A DNA stretch of 64,000 nt from Halomonas sp. 25-S5 (GCF_029889845.1 NZ_JARANV010000022.1:1-64000); one strand, 5' to 3'. Counted from the stretch's first letter, positions 24,548-35,122 are shown. Notes: a model not told the origin generated them from the sequence alone. Numbers and translations: made by a program.

Positions 24548-25666
24548 ATGTCTCGTCGTCTGCCGCCGTTCTCCGTTCTGCTCGCCATCGGGCTGGCCTG
24601 CCTGCTGCTGGTCTGGCTGGCACTCGGTGACATCGAAGGGTTCCGCGATACTCCGCCCGAGGGCGACGAGGCCGAGGGGCCGGCGCTGACCCGGGTCGAG
24701 GTGGTCGAGCGCCAGGCGCAGGCCCACGCGCCCCGGCTGGTGCTGCAGGGCCAGCTCGAGGCCCACCGCGAGGTGACGCTGCGCGCCCGCCAGGCGGGCC
24801 GGGTAGAGGCGTTGCCCGTCGCCTTGGGCGAGCGGGTCAGCCGGGGCGAGACACTGCTGGCCCTGGCCCGCGAGGAACTCCCCGCCCGGCTCGAGCAGGC
24901 CGAAGCCGAACTGGCCCTGGCGCGGGGCGAGCTGGCCGGTGCTGAGGAGTTGCGCCGTCGCGAGCTGATCTCCAACCCCGACTACCTGCGCCTGCAGGCC
25001 GGCGTCAGCCAGGCCCTGGCCGAGGTCGCCATCCTGCGCCGCCAGCTCGATGACACCCGCCCCGAGGCGCCCTTCGACGGGGTGCTCGACCGCCTCGATG
25101 TGGAGGTCGGCGACCTGGTCCAGGTCGGCGAGGCCTGGGGCCGGCTGGTCGACGACTCGCGGCTCACCGCCATCGCCGCGGCGCCCCAGCGGGATGCCCT
25201 GTCGCTTTCCCCCGGGCTGCCCGCCGAAATCCGGCTGCTCGACGGCAGCCGTCTCGCCGGCGAGCTGAGCTACGTCGCCAGCCGCGCCGACGACAGCACC
25301 CGCAGCTTCCCCGTCGAAGCGACGCTGGCCAATCCCGAGGGGCGCCGCCTGGCCGGTGCCAGCGCCACCCTGATCATCCGCCTGCCCGAGCGCCGGGTGC
25401 ATCGGCTCTCCCCTGCCCTGCTCGAGCTCGACGGCGAGGGCCGGTTGGCGGTCAAGCACCTGGATGACGACGACCGGGTGCGTCTCACCCCGGTCGAACT
25501 GGTCGACGCCGATGCCGAGTCCGCCCGGGTGGCCGGGCTGCCCGAACGGATCCGGCTGATCACCCTGGGCGGTGGCTTCGTCGACGACGGCGAACGGGTG
25601 GAGGCCGTCCCCGTCGAGTCGGCCACCACGCAGGCCGGCACGGACACTCCCCGGGAAGCCCGCTGA
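24548..25666 (+). CDS. RND efflux periplasmic adaptor (membrane fusion protein)
   Basis: A 372-residue adaptor with an N-terminal membrane anchor (about 9-28), a lipoyl/biotinyl-like half (REVTLRARQAGRVEALPVAL), a short alpha-helical hairpin rich in Ala/Glu/Leu, the second lipoyl half (APFDGVLDRLDVEVGDLV) and beta-barrel domains. It links the RND pump to an outer-membrane channel, which is not encoded nearby. AGGGAAGG precedes the ATG at 24548. Its stop is separated from the pump gene by one base. Confidence 0.9.
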   Translation: MSRRLPPFSVLLAIGLACLLLVWLALGDIEGFRDTPPEGDEAEGPALTRVEVVERQAQAHAPRLVLQGQLEAHREVTLRARQAGRVEALPVALGERVSRGETLLALAREELPARLEQAEAELALARGELAGAEELRRRELISNPDYLRLQAGVSQALAEVAILRRQLDDTRPEAPFDGVLDRLDVEVGDLVQVGEAWGRLVDDSRLTAIAAAPQRDALSLSPGLPAEIRLLDGSRLAGELSYVASRADDSTRSFPVEATLANPEGRRLAGASATLIIRLPERRVHRLSPALLELDGEGRLAVKHLDDDDRVRLTPVELVDADAESARVAGLPERIRLITLGGGFVDDGERVEAVPVESATTQAGTDTPREAR

Positions 25667-25667
25667 C

Positions 25668-28600
25668 ATGCGTACCCTGATCGAGGCGGCGCTGGATCGC
25701 TCGCGCACCACCCTGCTGCTGCTGGTCGCGCTGCTGCTGGCGGGGCTCGCCGCTTGGCAGGCGATCCCCAAGGAGGCCAACCCCGACGTCACCATCCCCA
25801 TCATCTATGTCTCGCTGTCGCTGGAGGGCGTCAGCCCCGAGGATGGCGAGCGGCTGCTGGTGCGCCCCATGGAGCAGGAACTGCGCAGCATCGAGGGGCT
25901 GCGCAAGATGACCGCCCAGTCGAGCGAGGGCCATGCCGCGGTCACCCTGGAGTTCGATGCCGGCTTCGACCCCGACCAGGCGTTGACCGACGTGCGCGAG
26001 AAGGTCGACATCGCCCGCGCCGAGCTGCCCGCCGAGGCCGACGAGCCACGGGTCACGGAGGTCAACGTGGCACTCTTCCCGGTGCTCTCGATCGGCCTGG
26101 CCGGGCCGCTGGAGGAGCGCCGGCGGCTGGCCGTGGCGCGCCGCCTGCAGCAGGAGATCGAGGGTATCCCGGAAGTGCTCGAGGTGGACATCGGCGGCGA
26201 CCGCGAGGACCTGCTGGAGATCGTCGTCGACCCCCTGGTGCTCGACAGCTACGGGGTCGACTTCGCCACCCTGTTCAACCTGGTCAGCCGCAACAACCGC
26301 CTGGTGGCGGCGGGCAGCCTGGACACCGGGGCCGGACGCCAGGCGCTCAAGGTACCGGGGGTGATCGAGCGCCTCGAGGACGTCATGGCGATGCCGGTGA
26401 AGATCGACGGCGACCGGGTGGTGACCTTCGGCGACGTGGCCTGGATCCACCCCACCTTCAAGGACCCCGGGGGCTTCGCCCGCATCGACGACCAGCCGGC
26501 CCTGGTGCTGGAGATCTCCAAGCGCGCCGGTGCCAACATCATCGCCACCGTGGCCCAGGTGCAGGGGCTGCTCGACGAGGCGGCCGGCCTGATCCCCGAC
26601 GAGCTGGAGATCACCACCATCCTCGACCAGTCCGAGACCGTGCGCGACATCCTCTCGGAGCTGCTCAACAACGTGGTCACCGCGGTGGTGCTGGTGCTGG
26701 TGCTGATCCTGGCCGCCATGGGCCTGCGCTCGGCGCTGATGGTGGGGCTGACCATCCCCGGGGCCTTCCTCACCGGCATCCTGCTGATCTGGGCGCTGGG
26801 CTACACCCTCAACATCGTGGTGATGTTCGCGCTGATCCTGGTCGCCGGCATGCTGGTGGACGGCGCCATCGTGGTCAGCGAGCTGGCCGACCGCCACCTG
26901 CGCCAGGGACAGCCGCCCCGGGCGGCCTGGATCCAGGCCGCCACGCGCATGAGCTGGCCGGTGATCGCCTCCACCGCCACCACCCTGGCGGTCTTCATGC
27001 CGCTGCTGTTCTGGCCCGGCGTGGTTGGCCAGTTCATGAAGTACCTGCCGATCACGGTGATCCTCTGCCTGCTCGCCTCGCTGGCCATGGCGCTGGTCTT
27101 CCTGCCCACCCTGGGCGGCGTGTTCGGCGTGCGCAGCGCCGCCGCCACCCGCGACACCCAGCTGGTCACCGCCGGCGGGCGGCTCTACCGGGGCGTGCTG
27201 GCCCGCCTGCTGGCCTGGCCGGGCCTCACGCTGCTGGTCGCCCTGCTGCTGATGGCGCTGATCTACACCGCCTACGCCCGCTTCAACCACGGCGTCGAAT
27301 TCTTCCCCAGCGTCGAGCCCGATACCGCCCAGGTGCTGGTGCGCGCGCGGGGCGACTTCTCCGCCACGGAGACCGATGCCGTGGTGCGCCGGGTCGAGGC
27401 GCGACTCGCCGGCATGAGCGAGGTCCAGGCGCTCTATGCGCGCTCCTTCGCCGTGCCCGACCAGCAACTCGGCGGCGATGTGGTGGGGGTGCTGCAGTTC
27501 CAGCTGATCGACTGGCAGCGGCGGCGCCCGGCCAGCGCGATCCTGGCCGAGATGGCCGAGCGCACCCGCGACCTGCCGGGCATCCAGCTGGAATTCCGCG
27601 AACAGGAGTCGGGGCCGGCCGGCGGCAAGCCCATCGTGCTGGAGGTCAGCGCCGAGGACCCGAGCCTGGCCGACCGGGCCGTCACCGCGCTGCGCCGGAC
27701 CATGGGCGAACTGGGCGGCTTTCGCGACATCGAGGACAACCGCAGCCTTCCGGGCGTGGAGTGGCGGGTGAAGGTGGACCGCGAGGCCGCCGCCCGCTTC
27801 GGTACCGACGTGGCCAGCGTAGGCAGTGCCGTACAGCTGCTCACCACCGGGCTGCAGGTGGCGAGCTATCGCCCCGCCGGCGTCAACGACGAGGTGGATA
27901 TCCGGGTGCGCCTGCCGCGGGGAGCCCGCTCGCTGGACCAGCTGGGCCGCCTGACGCTGAACACCCGCCGCGGGCAGGTGCCGATCTCGCACTTCGTCTC
28001 GCTGGAGCCCGCCCCCAAGGTGGGCATCCTGCACCGCATCGACGGGCGCCGGGCCATCACCCTGGAGGCCGATGTGACCGCCGACCATCGACCCGACGAG
28101 CGCCTGGCGGCCCTGATGGCGGCCATGGCGTCGCCGCCCGAGGGGGTCAGGATCAACGTGGCCGGCGAGCAGGAGGACCAGCAGGAGGCGATGCGCTTCC
28201 TGGCCACGGCCTTCCTGGTGGCGATCGGCCTGATGACGCTGATCCTGGTCACCCAGTTCAACAGCCTCTACCAGGCGGCGCTGGTGCTCTCCGCCATCGT
28301 CTTCTCCACCGCCGGCGTGCTGCTCGGCCTGCTGGCCAATGCCCAGCCCTTCGGTATCGTCATGGTGGGCATGGGCATCATCGCCCTGGCGGGCATCGTG
28401 GTGAACAACAATATCGTGCTGATCGACACCTACAACCAGCTGCGCGGCGAGGGCCTGTCGCCCCGGGAGGCCGCCCTGGAGGCCGGTGGCCTGCGCCTGC
28501 GCCCGGTGCTGCTCACCGCCGTGACCACGGTGCTGGGCCTCATGCCCATGGTACTGGGCGTCAACGTCGACCTGATCACCCCAAGTCTGGGCATCGGCGC

Positions 28601-28730
28601 GCCCTCGACCCAGTGGTGGACCCAGCTCTCCAGCGCCATCGCCGGCGGCCTGACCTTCGCCACCGGCCTGACCCTGCTGCTCACGCCCTGCATGCTGGTG
28701 CTGGAACCCCGGCTGCGCCGGAAGCAATAA
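25668..28730 (+). CDS. RND-superfamily efflux pump
   Basis: A 1020-residue proton-driven inner-membrane transporter of the AcrB/MexB/HAE1-like family. It has the classical 1+5+1+5 layout: TM1 near the N-terminus, a large periplasmic loop (about 35-325), a TM block (about 330-525; TM4 carries the charged LVAGMLVDGAIVVSELADR), a second periplasmic loop beginning EFFPSVEPDTAQVLVRARG, and a final TM block with IIALAGIVVNNNIVLIDTYN. The start ATG at 25668 follows GGGAAG. The substrate is not predictable. A 7-bp repeat array begins at the base after the stop codon. Very long frames on both strands here are shadows. Confidence 0.93.
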   Translation: MRTLIEAALDRSRTTLLLLVALLLAGLAAWQAIPKEANPDVTIPIIYVSLSLEGVSPEDGERLLVRPMEQELRSIEGLRKMTAQSSEGHAAVTLEFDAGFDPDQALTDVREKVDIARAELPAEADEPRVTEVNVALFPVLSIGLAGPLEERRRLAVARRLQQEIEGIPEVLEVDIGGDREDLLEIVVDPLVLDSYGVDFATLFNLVSRNNRLVAAGSLDTGAGRQALKVPGVIERLEDVMAMPVKIDGDRVVTFGDVAWIHPTFKDPGGFARIDDQPALVLEISKRAGANIIATVAQVQGLLDEAAGLIPDELEITTILDQSETVRDILSELLNNVVTAVVLVLVLILAAMGLRSALMVGLTIPGAFLTGILLIWALGYTLNIVVMFALILVAGMLVDGAIVVSELADRHLRQGQPPRAAWIQAATRMSWPVIASTATTLAVFMPLLFWPGVVGQFMKYLPITVILCLLASLAMALVFLPTLGGVFGVRSAAATRDTQLVTAGGRLYRGVLARLLAWPGLTLLVALLLMALIYTAYARFNHGVEFFPSVEPDTAQVLVRARGDFSATETDAVVRRVEARLAGMSEVQALYARSFAVPDQQLGGDVVGVLQFQLIDWQRRRPASAILAEMAERTRDLPGIQLEFREQESGPAGGKPIVLEVSAEDPSLADRAVTALRRTMGELGGFRDIEDNRSLPGVEWRVKVDREAAARFGTDVASVGSAVQLLTTGLQVASYRPAGVNDEVDIRVRLPRGARSLDQLGRLTLNTRRGQVPISHFVSLEPAPKVGILHRIDGRRAITLEADVTADHRPDERLAALMAAMASPPEGVRINVAGEQEDQQEAMRFLATAFLVAIGLMTLILVTQFNSLYQAALVLSAIVFSTAGVLLGLLANAQPFGIVMVGMGIIALAGIVVNNNIVLIDTYNQLRGEGLSPREAALEAGGLRLRPVLLTAVTTVLGLMPMVLGVNVDLITPSLGIGAPSTQWWTQLSSAIAGGLTFATGLTLLLTPCMLVLEPRLRRKQ

Positions 28731-28821
28731 GCGGGAAGCGGGAAGCGGGAAGCGGGAAGCGGGAAGCGGGAAGCGGGAAGCGGGAAGCGGGAAGCGGGAA
28801 GCGGGAAGCGGGAAGCGGGAA
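28731..28821. repeat. 7-bp tandem array (GCGGGAA)13
   Basis: Exactly 13 perfect copies (91 bp) start directly after the TAA of the RND gene. The unit differs from TGGAAGC/GGAAGCT arrays elsewhere by two bases. The following 28822-28919 contains further CTTCCAGCTTCCAG-like and CTTCAAGCTCCCGGCGAAGCCGGG sequence, the latter also found at 34611-34635; the CCCGGC/GCCGGG stem may terminate rsd. Confidence 0.95.
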
Positions 28822-28919
28822 AACAGCGTAAGTCAAGCACCTGAGTGGTAAAGCTTTTTCTTCCAGCTTCCAGGAGCGAAGCGACGCTCTTCAAGCTTCA
28901 AGCTCCCGGCGAAGCCGGG

Positions 28920-29408
28920 TCACAGCTCGGCCCGGGCGGCATCCGGCGCATGGGCCGCATGCAGGCGGGCGATCAGCTGGTCCTCGAGGCTGAAGCGCTC
29001 GCTGAGCCCTCGGCTCAGGCGGTCGAGCCAGGCGGGGAGACGACGCATATGGTGCTGGGCGCGGGCGGGACTGTCGTAGTCGCGATCGAAGGAGAGCACC
29101 AGCTCGGTGGACATTTCCAGGCGCTCGAGCAGGCGATCGGCGAGTTCCAGGGCTTGGTGGTCGCGGAAGGCCTTGGCCTCCTCCCGCAGCTGCGGATAGA
29201 CCTCGAAGTGACCGGCGCTGATGTAGTCCATCAGCAGCTCGCCGAAGGTATTGACGCGCTGCGCGCTCACCGCCTCGAGCTCGGTATCACAGGCCTGCTT
29301 CAGCGCGGCGAAATGGACCAGCAGCTCACGGCGCTCGTGGAGCCAGCGATCGATCAGCTCGTGCACGCCGCCCCAGCGCTCCAGGGCATTCTTGCAGTCT
29401 TCCAGCAT
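28920..29408 (-). CDS. rsd: Regulator of sigma D (Rsd/AlgQ family)
   Basis: A 162-residue helical protein of the Rsd/AlgQ family, which binds sigma-70 and shifts RNA polymerase toward alternative sigma factors. Landmarks: ELIDRWLHERRELLVHF, FGELLMDYISAGHFEVYPQL, and SERFSLEDQLIARLHAAH near the C-terminus. The ATG at 29408 follows GGAGG; the 31 upstream codons in the same frame are not conserved-looking. It is next to dsbB, as often in Pseudomonas and Halomonas. The 300-bp interval 29409-29708 holds only imperfect hairpins (for example TTGACAG...CTGTCAA at 29638-29672) and no gene. Confidence 0.88.
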   Translation of the reverse strand: MLEDCKNALERWGGVHELIDRWLHERRELLVHFAALKQACDTELEAVSAQRVNTFGELLMDYISAGHFEVYPQLREEAKAFRDHQALELADRLLERLEMSTELVLSFDRDYDSPARAQHHMRRLPAWLDRLSRGLSERFSLEDQLIARLHAAHAPDAARAEL

Positions 29409-29708
29409 GGGTGCCTCCCTTGCACGATGCGGCCAGCCACTCGGGGCACTCGATAGGGCTATCGCAGATAGCGGTATCGCTCGGGGCTGATCCGTCGACA
29501 AGTCTGCAAGGGGGCGCTGTGAACCCCTCCCTGGGCGCTACCGACGCCATCCCTGGCGCAGGACCCCCTCTACGACCTGTCCCCGGCGCCCCTCGTCAGA
29601 TCCAACTGCGATAGCTTTGGGGCACTCGACCCGCGAGTTGACAGACTCGCGCCTGCCGGGCCCGCTGTCAATCCCGTTGCCGCCTCGGCCGGCTCCTTCT
29701 TGCTGGGG

Positions 29709-30245
29709 CTAGCCCTGCCAGCGATAACCGCGGTGCGGGCGATTGGCCGCCAGCAGCAGGCCCAGCGGGGCCAGCGCGAGCACCAGGAAGCCGGCCAGAG
29801 TCCAGCCGGGCAGCGAGATGCCGAGCAGCAGGAAATCGATCTCGGCGCATTCTCCCGAGCCGGAGAGCACCTGCGCCAGCACCTGCTGCAGGGGCAGGAT
29901 CTCCAGCATGTAGTCGAGCCCCGGGCCGCAGCTCGGCACCTCGTCGGCCGGCAGCGACTGCAGCCACAGGTGGCGCCCCGCCACGGCGATGCCGCCGCCC
30001 ACGGCGGCCAGCGACAGCAGGCCGTAGATCACCGCTCCCGCACGCCCCACGGGGTCGTGGATCGCGGCGACGAGAAACACCGCGGCGGCGGCCAGCACGG
30101 CCACCCGCTGGAAGATGCACAGCGGACAGGGTTCCAGCCCGACGAGGTGCTCGAGGCCCAAGGCCACGGCCATCATCAGCACGCAGAAGGCGAGGCCCGC
30201 GAGGCTCCATTCGCGGACCGAGAGGCGCCGAAGGTCGTCGATCAT
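29709..30245 (-). CDS. dsbB: Disulfide bond formation protein DsbB
   Basis: A 178-residue, four-helix inner-membrane protein that reoxidises DsbA using quinone. The first periplasmic pair is CPLC at 40-43 ([10 protein letters not shown]). The second pair is in the long loop (PSCGPGLDY and [10 protein letters not shown]). Helices lie at about 14-32, 45-62, 71-89 and 146-166. The ATG overlaps the gshA stop (ATGA), so the two redox genes are co-translated. Confidence 0.95.
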   Translation of the reverse strand: MIDDLRRLSVREWSLAGLAFCVLMMAVALGLEHLVGLEPCPLCIFQRVAVLAAAAVFLVAAIHDPVGRAGAVIYGLLSLAAVGGGIAVAGRHLWLQSLPADEVPSCGPGLDYMLEILPLQQVLAQVLSGSGECAEIDFLLLGISLPGWTLAGFLVLALAPLGLLLAANRPHRGYRWQG

Positions 30246-31864
30246 GACGTCTCTCCCGTCTGCAGCGGTGTGACGGCCCGCACCTCACGAGCACGCTCGA
30301 AGTAACGGGCCAGGAAGGCGTCGAAGCCCTCGGTCTCCGCCGCCTCGAGGTCATGCTGCTGGGCCAGGGAGGTCGCCACCAGCTCGTCGAACAGCGCCTC
30401 TCGGGACGGGTCCATGGGGGTGTCACGAAAGCCCTGCGCCTGTTCCCGGGCGAGGGCCAGCATGGCCTCGACGAAGGACTCACCGTTCGACTCGAGGCGC
30501 GCCAGCAGGCGAGCGGAGGGCGTCAGGGCGGGGTCCTCGAGGCGCAGCGACAGGGCCGCCAGCGCCTCGCCATGGGGCTCGCCCTCTTCCAGGCGGTCGA
30601 GCAGCTCCGCCACCGACGCCATCTCGGCGAGGATCTCGCCGCCCCAGTCGGCGATGGAGCGCTGCCGGCCATCCTGCAGCAGGCGAAGCTCGGGGTCCCG
30701 GCCACGCTCGACCACCAGGCGGCGATTGTCGTCCAGCCGGTCGCACTCCTCGTCGGGAATCCAGGGGCTCTCGCTGAGCAGGCACCACATCAGGAAGGTG
30801 TCGATGAAGCGAATCTGGTGCTCGTCTACCCCCAGCGGCAGGAAGGGGTTGAGGTCCAGGCAGCGCACCTCGATGTACTCCACGCCGCGAGCCTCCAGCG
30901 CCTGGCTGGGGGTCTCGTCGTGGCGCGCCACCCGCTTGGGGCGGATGTCGCTGTAGTACTCGTTCTCGATCTGCAGGATGTTGGCGTTGAGCTGGCGCCA
31001 CTCGTCGCCCTCCTTCACGCCCAGCTTCTGGTAATCCTGCCAGGGCGTGGCGATGGCATGGCGCAGGGTATTGACGTAGTTGGAGAGCGAGTTGAAGCAG
31101 ATCTTCAGCTGCTCCTGGACCTTGTTCTGGTAGCCCAGGTCCGACATTCGCAGGCTGGTGGCGTGGCGCGACACCAGGGTCTCCTCGCCATGCCGCTGGA
31201 GCTTCTCGGGCAGCTCGCCGCTCGGCAGGAAGCTGCGGTCCAGCGCCGATGAGGCGCCGAACAGGTAGAGCAGCAGCCAGCTGTGGCGGCGGAAGTTACG
31301 GATCAGCCCGAAGTAGCGTGCCGAGCGGTAGTCGCGGAGCGGGGTGTCCACATCGCCCTCGAGCTCACGCAGCAGCTCCCAGAGGTCATCGGGCAACGAG
31401 ACGTTGTAGTGAACACCGGCGATGGACTGCATGATGCGCCCGTAGCGCAGGTCCAGCCCCTTGCGATAGACACGCTTCATGGTGCCCACGTTGGAGCGGC
31501 CGTAGTCGGCGATGGGCACGCTGTCGTTGCCGTCGAGCCGCGCGGGCATGCTGGCCGGCCAGATCAGCTCGTCGCCCAGGTGGCGATAGCTGAAGCGGTG
31601 CAGATCGGCGAGGAAGTCCATGGCATCACCCGGCCGGCAGGTAACCGGGGTGATGTACTCCAGCAGCGCCTCGGAGTAGTCGGTGGTGATATGCGGGTGG
31701 GTCAGCTTGGAGCCCAGCGCGGCGGGATGCAGGGTAGCAGCGATGCGTCCTTCGCTATCGACCCGCAACCCCTCCTTTTCGATGCCGCGGCGCAGGCGCC
31801 CGACCCGCCCCTCGTCGGCCAGGGACTTGAGTCGATCGACGCGGCTGGTGAGCGATTCAGACAA
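30242..31864 (-). CDS. gshA: Glutamate-cysteine ligase
   Basis: A 540-residue ATP-dependent enzyme catalysing the first step of glutathione synthesis. It is the gammaproteobacterial GshA type: [60 protein letters not shown], and [21 protein letters not shown]. The start is taken as TTG 31864 with GGGGTG six bases upstream; GTG 31873 in the same frame has no spacing for a ribosome site. E. coli gshA also uses TTG. It is coupled to dsbB downstream. Confidence 0.93.
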   Translation of the reverse strand: MSESLTSRVDRLKSLADEGRVGRLRRGIEKEGLRVDSEGRIAATLHPAALGSKLTHPHITTDYSEALLEYITPVTCRPGDAMDFLADLHRFSYRHLGDELIWPASMPARLDGNDSVPIADYGRSNVGTMKRVYRKGLDLRYGRIMQSIAGVHYNVSLPDDLWELLRELEGDVDTPLRDYRSARYFGLIRNFRRHSWLLLYLFGASSALDRSFLPSGELPEKLQRHGEETLVSRHATSLRMSDLGYQNKVQEQLKICFNSLSNYVNTLRHAIATPWQDYQKLGVKEGDEWRQLNANILQIENEYYSDIRPKRVARHDETPSQALEARGVEYIEVRCLDLNPFLPLGVDEHQIRFIDTFLMWCLLSESPWIPDEECDRLDDNRRLVVERGRDPELRLLQDGRQRSIADWGGEILAEMASVAELLDRLEEGEPHGEALAALSLRLEDPALTPSARLLARLESNGESFVEAMLALAREQAQGFRDTPMDPSREALFDELVATSLAQQHDLEAAETEGFDAFLARYFERAREVRAVTPLQTGETS

Positions 31865-31949
31865 GATGGTCACCCCATGTGTGGAAAGGCGGGCGCCATG
31901 GCGCCCGGCAAAACGTCAGATTATGGTGCCGCCAGGCGGCGCTTCAAGC

Positions 31950-34349
31950 TCAGCGTCCCTTCTTGGCCTGGAGCAGGGCCGCCCCCAGGGCGCCCATCTG
32001 GCTGGCCGGCTCGGGCGCCTTGCTGTCGCGGCCGGCCTTGCCGGCTCCACGACCACTGGCATTGCCGCGGCGCGGCGGGTCGCCGCTCTTTTCGCCGTTC
32101 TTTTCGCCGCTCTTTTTGCCACCCTGGTCGCTACGCTGGTCATCCGGCTGGTCATCGAGGCGCATGGTGAGGCCGATGCGCGAGCGCGCGAGGTCCACGC
32201 TCATCACCTTGACCCGCACGATACCGCCGGCCTTGACCACCGTGCGCGGATCCTCGATGAACGTCTCGGAGAGCGCCGAGATGTGCACCAGGCCATCCTG
32301 GTGGACGCCGATATCGACGAAGGCCCCGAAGTGAGTGACGTTGGTCACGCTGCCCTCGAGGATCATGCCGGGCTCGAGGTCCTTGAGGGTCTCGACCCCC
32401 TCGCGGAACTCGGCCGCCTTGAACTCGGGGCGCGGATCACGGCCCGGCTTGTCGAGTTCGGCGAGGATATCGGTGACCGTGGGCACGCCGAAGCGCTCGT
32501 CGGCAAACTCGGCGGGCTTCAGCGACCTGAGGGTGACGCTGTCGCCGATCAGCCCGGCCAACGGACGCCCGCTGCGCTGGGCGATGCGCTCCACCAGTGG
32601 GTAGGCCTCGGGGTGTACGGCACTGGCGTCCAGCGGGTTGTCCCCGCTCATGATGCGCAGGAAGCCGGCGCACTGTTCGAAGGTCTTGGGCCCGAGGCGG
32701 CTGACGTCGAGCAGCGCCCGGCGGCTGGTGAAGGGCCCTTGCGCGTTGCGACGGGCGACGATGTTGTCGGCCAGGGCCGCATTGAGGCCGGCGACCCGCG
32801 AGAGCAGCGCGCTCGAGGCCGTGTTGAGGTCCACCCCCACGGCGTTCACGCAGTCCTCGATCACCGCCTCCAGGCTCCGGGAGAGCTGCAGCTGTGAGAC
32901 GTCATGCTGGTACTGGCCCACGCCGATGGACTTGGGCTCGATCTTGACCAGCTCGGCCAGCGGGTCCTGCAGCCGCCGGGCGATGGAGACCGCACCGCGG
33001 ATGGTAACGTCCAGCTCCGGCAGCTCCCGGGAGGCGTAGGCCGAAGCGGAGTAGACCGAGGCACCCGCCTCGCTGACCATCACCTTGGAGAGCGCGCGCT
33101 TGCCAGCCATCCGTTTCACCAGCTCGCCGGCCAGCCTGTCGGTCTCGCGGCTGGCGGTGCCGTTGCCCACGGCGATCAGCGCCACGTCGTGCTTCTCCAC
33201 CAGCCTGGCCAGCTCGGCGAGCGACGCGTCCCAGGCGTTGCGGGGCGCATGGGGGTAGATGGTCGCGTGCTCCAAGAACTGCCCCGTGGCATCCACCACC
33301 GCCACCTTGCAGCCGGTGCGCAGGCCAGGATCGATGGCCAGGGTCGCCTTCTGGCCCGCCGGGGCGGCGAGCAGCAGGTCCTTGAGGTTGGCGGCGAACA
33401 CCTCGATGGCCTCGAGCTCCGCGCGCTCGCGCAGCCGCCCCATCAACTCGGTTTCCAGGTGGGTATAGAGCTTGACCCGCCAGGTCCAGCGCACCACCTC
33501 GGCCAGCCAGCGGTCGGCGGGTCGGCCCTGGTCGCCGCTCCCGTTGAAAATATCAAAGTGCCGGGCGATGGCCACTTGGGCCGGGTGGAGCGGGGCCTCC
33601 TCCTCGCCGGGCAGGCGCAGGGCCAGCGCCAGCACGCCCTCATTGCGACCGCGGAACATCGCCAGCGCGCGGTGCGAGGGCACCTTGGAAAGCCGCTCGT
33701 CGTGCTCGAAGTAGTCGGAGAACTTGGCGCCCTCCTGCTGCTTGCCGGCGATCATCCGGGAGGAGAGCTCACCCTCGCGCCACAGCCGCTCGCGCAGCTG
33801 GCCGACCAGCTCGGGGTCCTCGGCGAAACGCTCCATGAGGATCTGCTTGGCCCCGTCCAGCGCCGCTTTGGTGTCCTCGATGGCGGGGATGTCGCCCTCG
33901 GCGGCACGAAGGTACTTGGCTGCCTCATCCTCGGGGACCAGGGCCGGGTCGGCCAGCAGGGCTCTAGACAGCGGCTCGAGCCCCGCCTCCCGGGCGATCT
34001 GCGCCTTGGTGCGCCGCTTCTTCTTGTAGGGCAGGTAGAGATCTTCCAGGCGCTGCTTGGTATCGGCGGCCTGCACCTGCTTTTCGAGTTCAGGGGTGAG
34101 CTTGCCCTGCTCGTCGATGGCGGAAAGCACCGCCTCGCGGCGCTCCTCCAGCTCGCGCAGATAGGCGAGACGCTCGTGGAGCTGGCGCAGCTGGATGTCA
34201 TCGAGCCCGCCGGTGACTTCCTTGCGGTAGCGAGCGATGAAGGGCACGGTGGCCCCGCCGTCGAGCAGTTCCACCGTCGCCTTGACCTGCGGCGGGCGAA
34301 CGGCGAGTTCCTCGGCGAGGCGGCGGATGATCTTGTCGTGTGCGTCCAT
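31950..34349 (-). CDS. tex: Tex-family RNA-binding transcription accessory protein
   Basis: A 799-residue protein with the full Tex layout: N-terminal helical region ([20 protein letters not shown]), YqgF/RNase-H-like domain ([18 protein letters not shown]), helix-hairpin-helix pair ([38 protein letters not shown]) and a C-terminal S1 domain ([30 protein letters not shown]). Tex binds nucleic acid and affects transcription and toxin expression in several pathogens. An unusual tail of about 80 residues after S1 is rich in K, G, D and R. AAGGA precedes the ATG at 34349. Confidence 0.95.
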   Translation of the reverse strand: MDAHDKIIRRLAEELAVRPPQVKATVELLDGGATVPFIARYRKEVTGGLDDIQLRQLHERLAYLRELEERREAVLSAIDEQGKLTPELEKQVQAADTKQRLEDLYLPYKKKRRTKAQIAREAGLEPLSRALLADPALVPEDEAAKYLRAAEGDIPAIEDTKAALDGAKQILMERFAEDPELVGQLRERLWREGELSSRMIAGKQQEGAKFSDYFEHDERLSKVPSHRALAMFRGRNEGVLALALRLPGEEEAPLHPAQVAIARHFDIFNGSGDQGRPADRWLAEVVRWTWRVKLYTHLETELMGRLRERAELEAIEVFAANLKDLLLAAPAGQKATLAIDPGLRTGCKVAVVDATGQFLEHATIYPHAPRNAWDASLAELARLVEKHDVALIAVGNGTASRETDRLAGELVKRMAGKRALSKVMVSEAGASVYSASAYASRELPELDVTIRGAVSIARRLQDPLAELVKIEPKSIGVGQYQHDVSQLQLSRSLEAVIEDCVNAVGVDLNTASSALLSRVAGLNAALADNIVARRNAQGPFTSRRALLDVSRLGPKTFEQCAGFLRIMSGDNPLDASAVHPEAYPLVERIAQRSGRPLAGLIGDSVTLRSLKPAEFADERFGVPTVTDILAELDKPGRDPRPEFKAAEFREGVETLKDLEPGMILEGSVTNVTHFGAFVDIGVHQDGLVHISALSETFIEDPRTVVKAGGIVRVKVMSVDLARSRIGLTMRLDDQPDDQRSDQGGKKSGEKNGEKSGDPPRRGNASGRGAGKAGRDSKAPEPASQMGALGAALLQAKKGR

Positions 34350-34420
34350 GAAATCCTTGGCAATCAAACGTCCAGACGATCGCGACAAGGTACCACAAGC
34401 CCGGCTTCGCCGGGAGCCGT

Positions 34421-34534
34421 AAGCTGGAAGCTGGAAGCTGGAAGCTGGAAGCTGGAAGCTGGAAGCTGGAAGCTGGAAGCTGGAAGCTGGAAGCTGGAAG
34501 CTGGAAGCTGGAAGCTGGAAGCTGGAAGCTGGAA
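34421..34534. repeat. 7-bp tandem array (AAGCTGG)n, about 16 copies
   Basis: About 16.3 perfect copies of the same heptamer as at 15985-16070 lie between msrB and tex, starting 72 bp upstream of the tex start codon. Flanking sequence on both sides has CTTCAAGCTTCCAGCTT-like and CCCGGC(GAA)GCCGGG hairpins also seen near 28900, so the array and its flanks travel together. Confidence 0.95.
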
Positions 34535-34612
34535 GGCAGCATGATCCCGCTAACGCTGGGGTCAAGGTTTTTTCTTCAAGCTTCCAGCTTAAGCCCGCGA
34601 AGCGGGCGTTCT

Positions 34613-35122
34613 TCAAGCTCCCGGCGAAGCCGGGCTGAAGGTCAGCGCCACCCCGTTGTTACACCAGCGCAGGCCGGTGGGATCGGGGCCGTCGTCGAAG
34701 ATGTGGCCCTGGTGGCCGCCGCAGCGCGCACAGTGATATTCGGTGCGCGGAATGAGCAGCACGAAGTCGCGCTCGGTCAGCAGGTGCCCCTCGACGTGCT
34801 CGAAGAAGCTCGGCCAGCCGGTTCCCGAGTCGTACTTCATGGCACTGGTGAAGAGCAGCAGGTCACAGCCGGCACAGCGGTACTCGCCCTCGCGGGTCTC
34901 CTTGTCCAGCGGACTGGAGAAAGCCGGCTCGGTGCCCGCCTTGCGTAGAACATCGAACTGCTTGTCGCTCAGGCGCTCCCGCCACTCGGCCTCGGAGAGC
35001 TCCAGCACCTCGAGCCCCTCGGCACGCGTCAGCTCGGGCTTGGGCCGGGCCGCGGCCAGCCCCGGCAGCAGGCCGGCGAGGCTGCCGGCTCCCAGCACGC
35101 CAAGAAAATGCCGTCGTTTCAT
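34613..35122 (-). CDS. msrB: Peptide-methionine (R)-S-oxide reductase with Tat-like export signal
   Basis: A 169-residue MsrB that reduces methionine-R-sulfoxide in proteins. Zinc cysteines form two CxxC pairs (YRCAGCD at 83/86, CARCGG at 131/134). The catalytic cysteine is C154 in RWCNNGVAL, and GTGWPSFF and [10 protein letters not shown] are typical. The N-terminus [20 protein letters not shown], then GLAAA, has a twin-arginine plus FL motif and a signal-peptide profile, so the enzyme is probably exported folded to the periplasm. GGAG precedes the ATG. Confidence 0.93.
   Translation of the reverse strand: MKRRHFLGVLGAGSLAGLLPGLAAARPKPELTRAEGLEVLELSEAEWRERLSDKQFDVLRKAGTEPAFSSPLDKETREGEYRCAGCDLLLFTSAMKYDSGTGWPSFFEHVEGHLLTERDFVLLIPRTEYHCARCGGHQGHIFDDGPDPTGLRWCNNGVALTFSPASPGA

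Noticed and set aside
25560..28831. Open frames over 1000 codons on the opposite strand and in another plus frame across the RND pump gene
   Set aside because: They are composition shadows of a high-GC gene: rich in G, R, A, H and Q without domain signatures, whereas frame 25668-28730 has the complete RND layout.
29411..29614. 67-codon frame between rsd and dsbB
   Set aside because: No ribosome site, no homology recognised, and the sequence resembles a dispersed non-coding repeat.
34421..34534. CRISPR-like array
   Set aside because: Units are 7 bp with no spacers and no cas genes; it is a simple tandem repeat.
34349..34616. N-terminal extension of tex through a 7-bp array
   Set aside because: As for lgt, the conserved Tex start at 34349 has AAGGA upstream; the extension is repeat-derived and would run into the 3' end of msrB.
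31950..34616. 546-codon plus-strand frame antisense to tex
   Set aside because: A shadow frame with extreme G/L/H/Q composition; tex has all expected domains.
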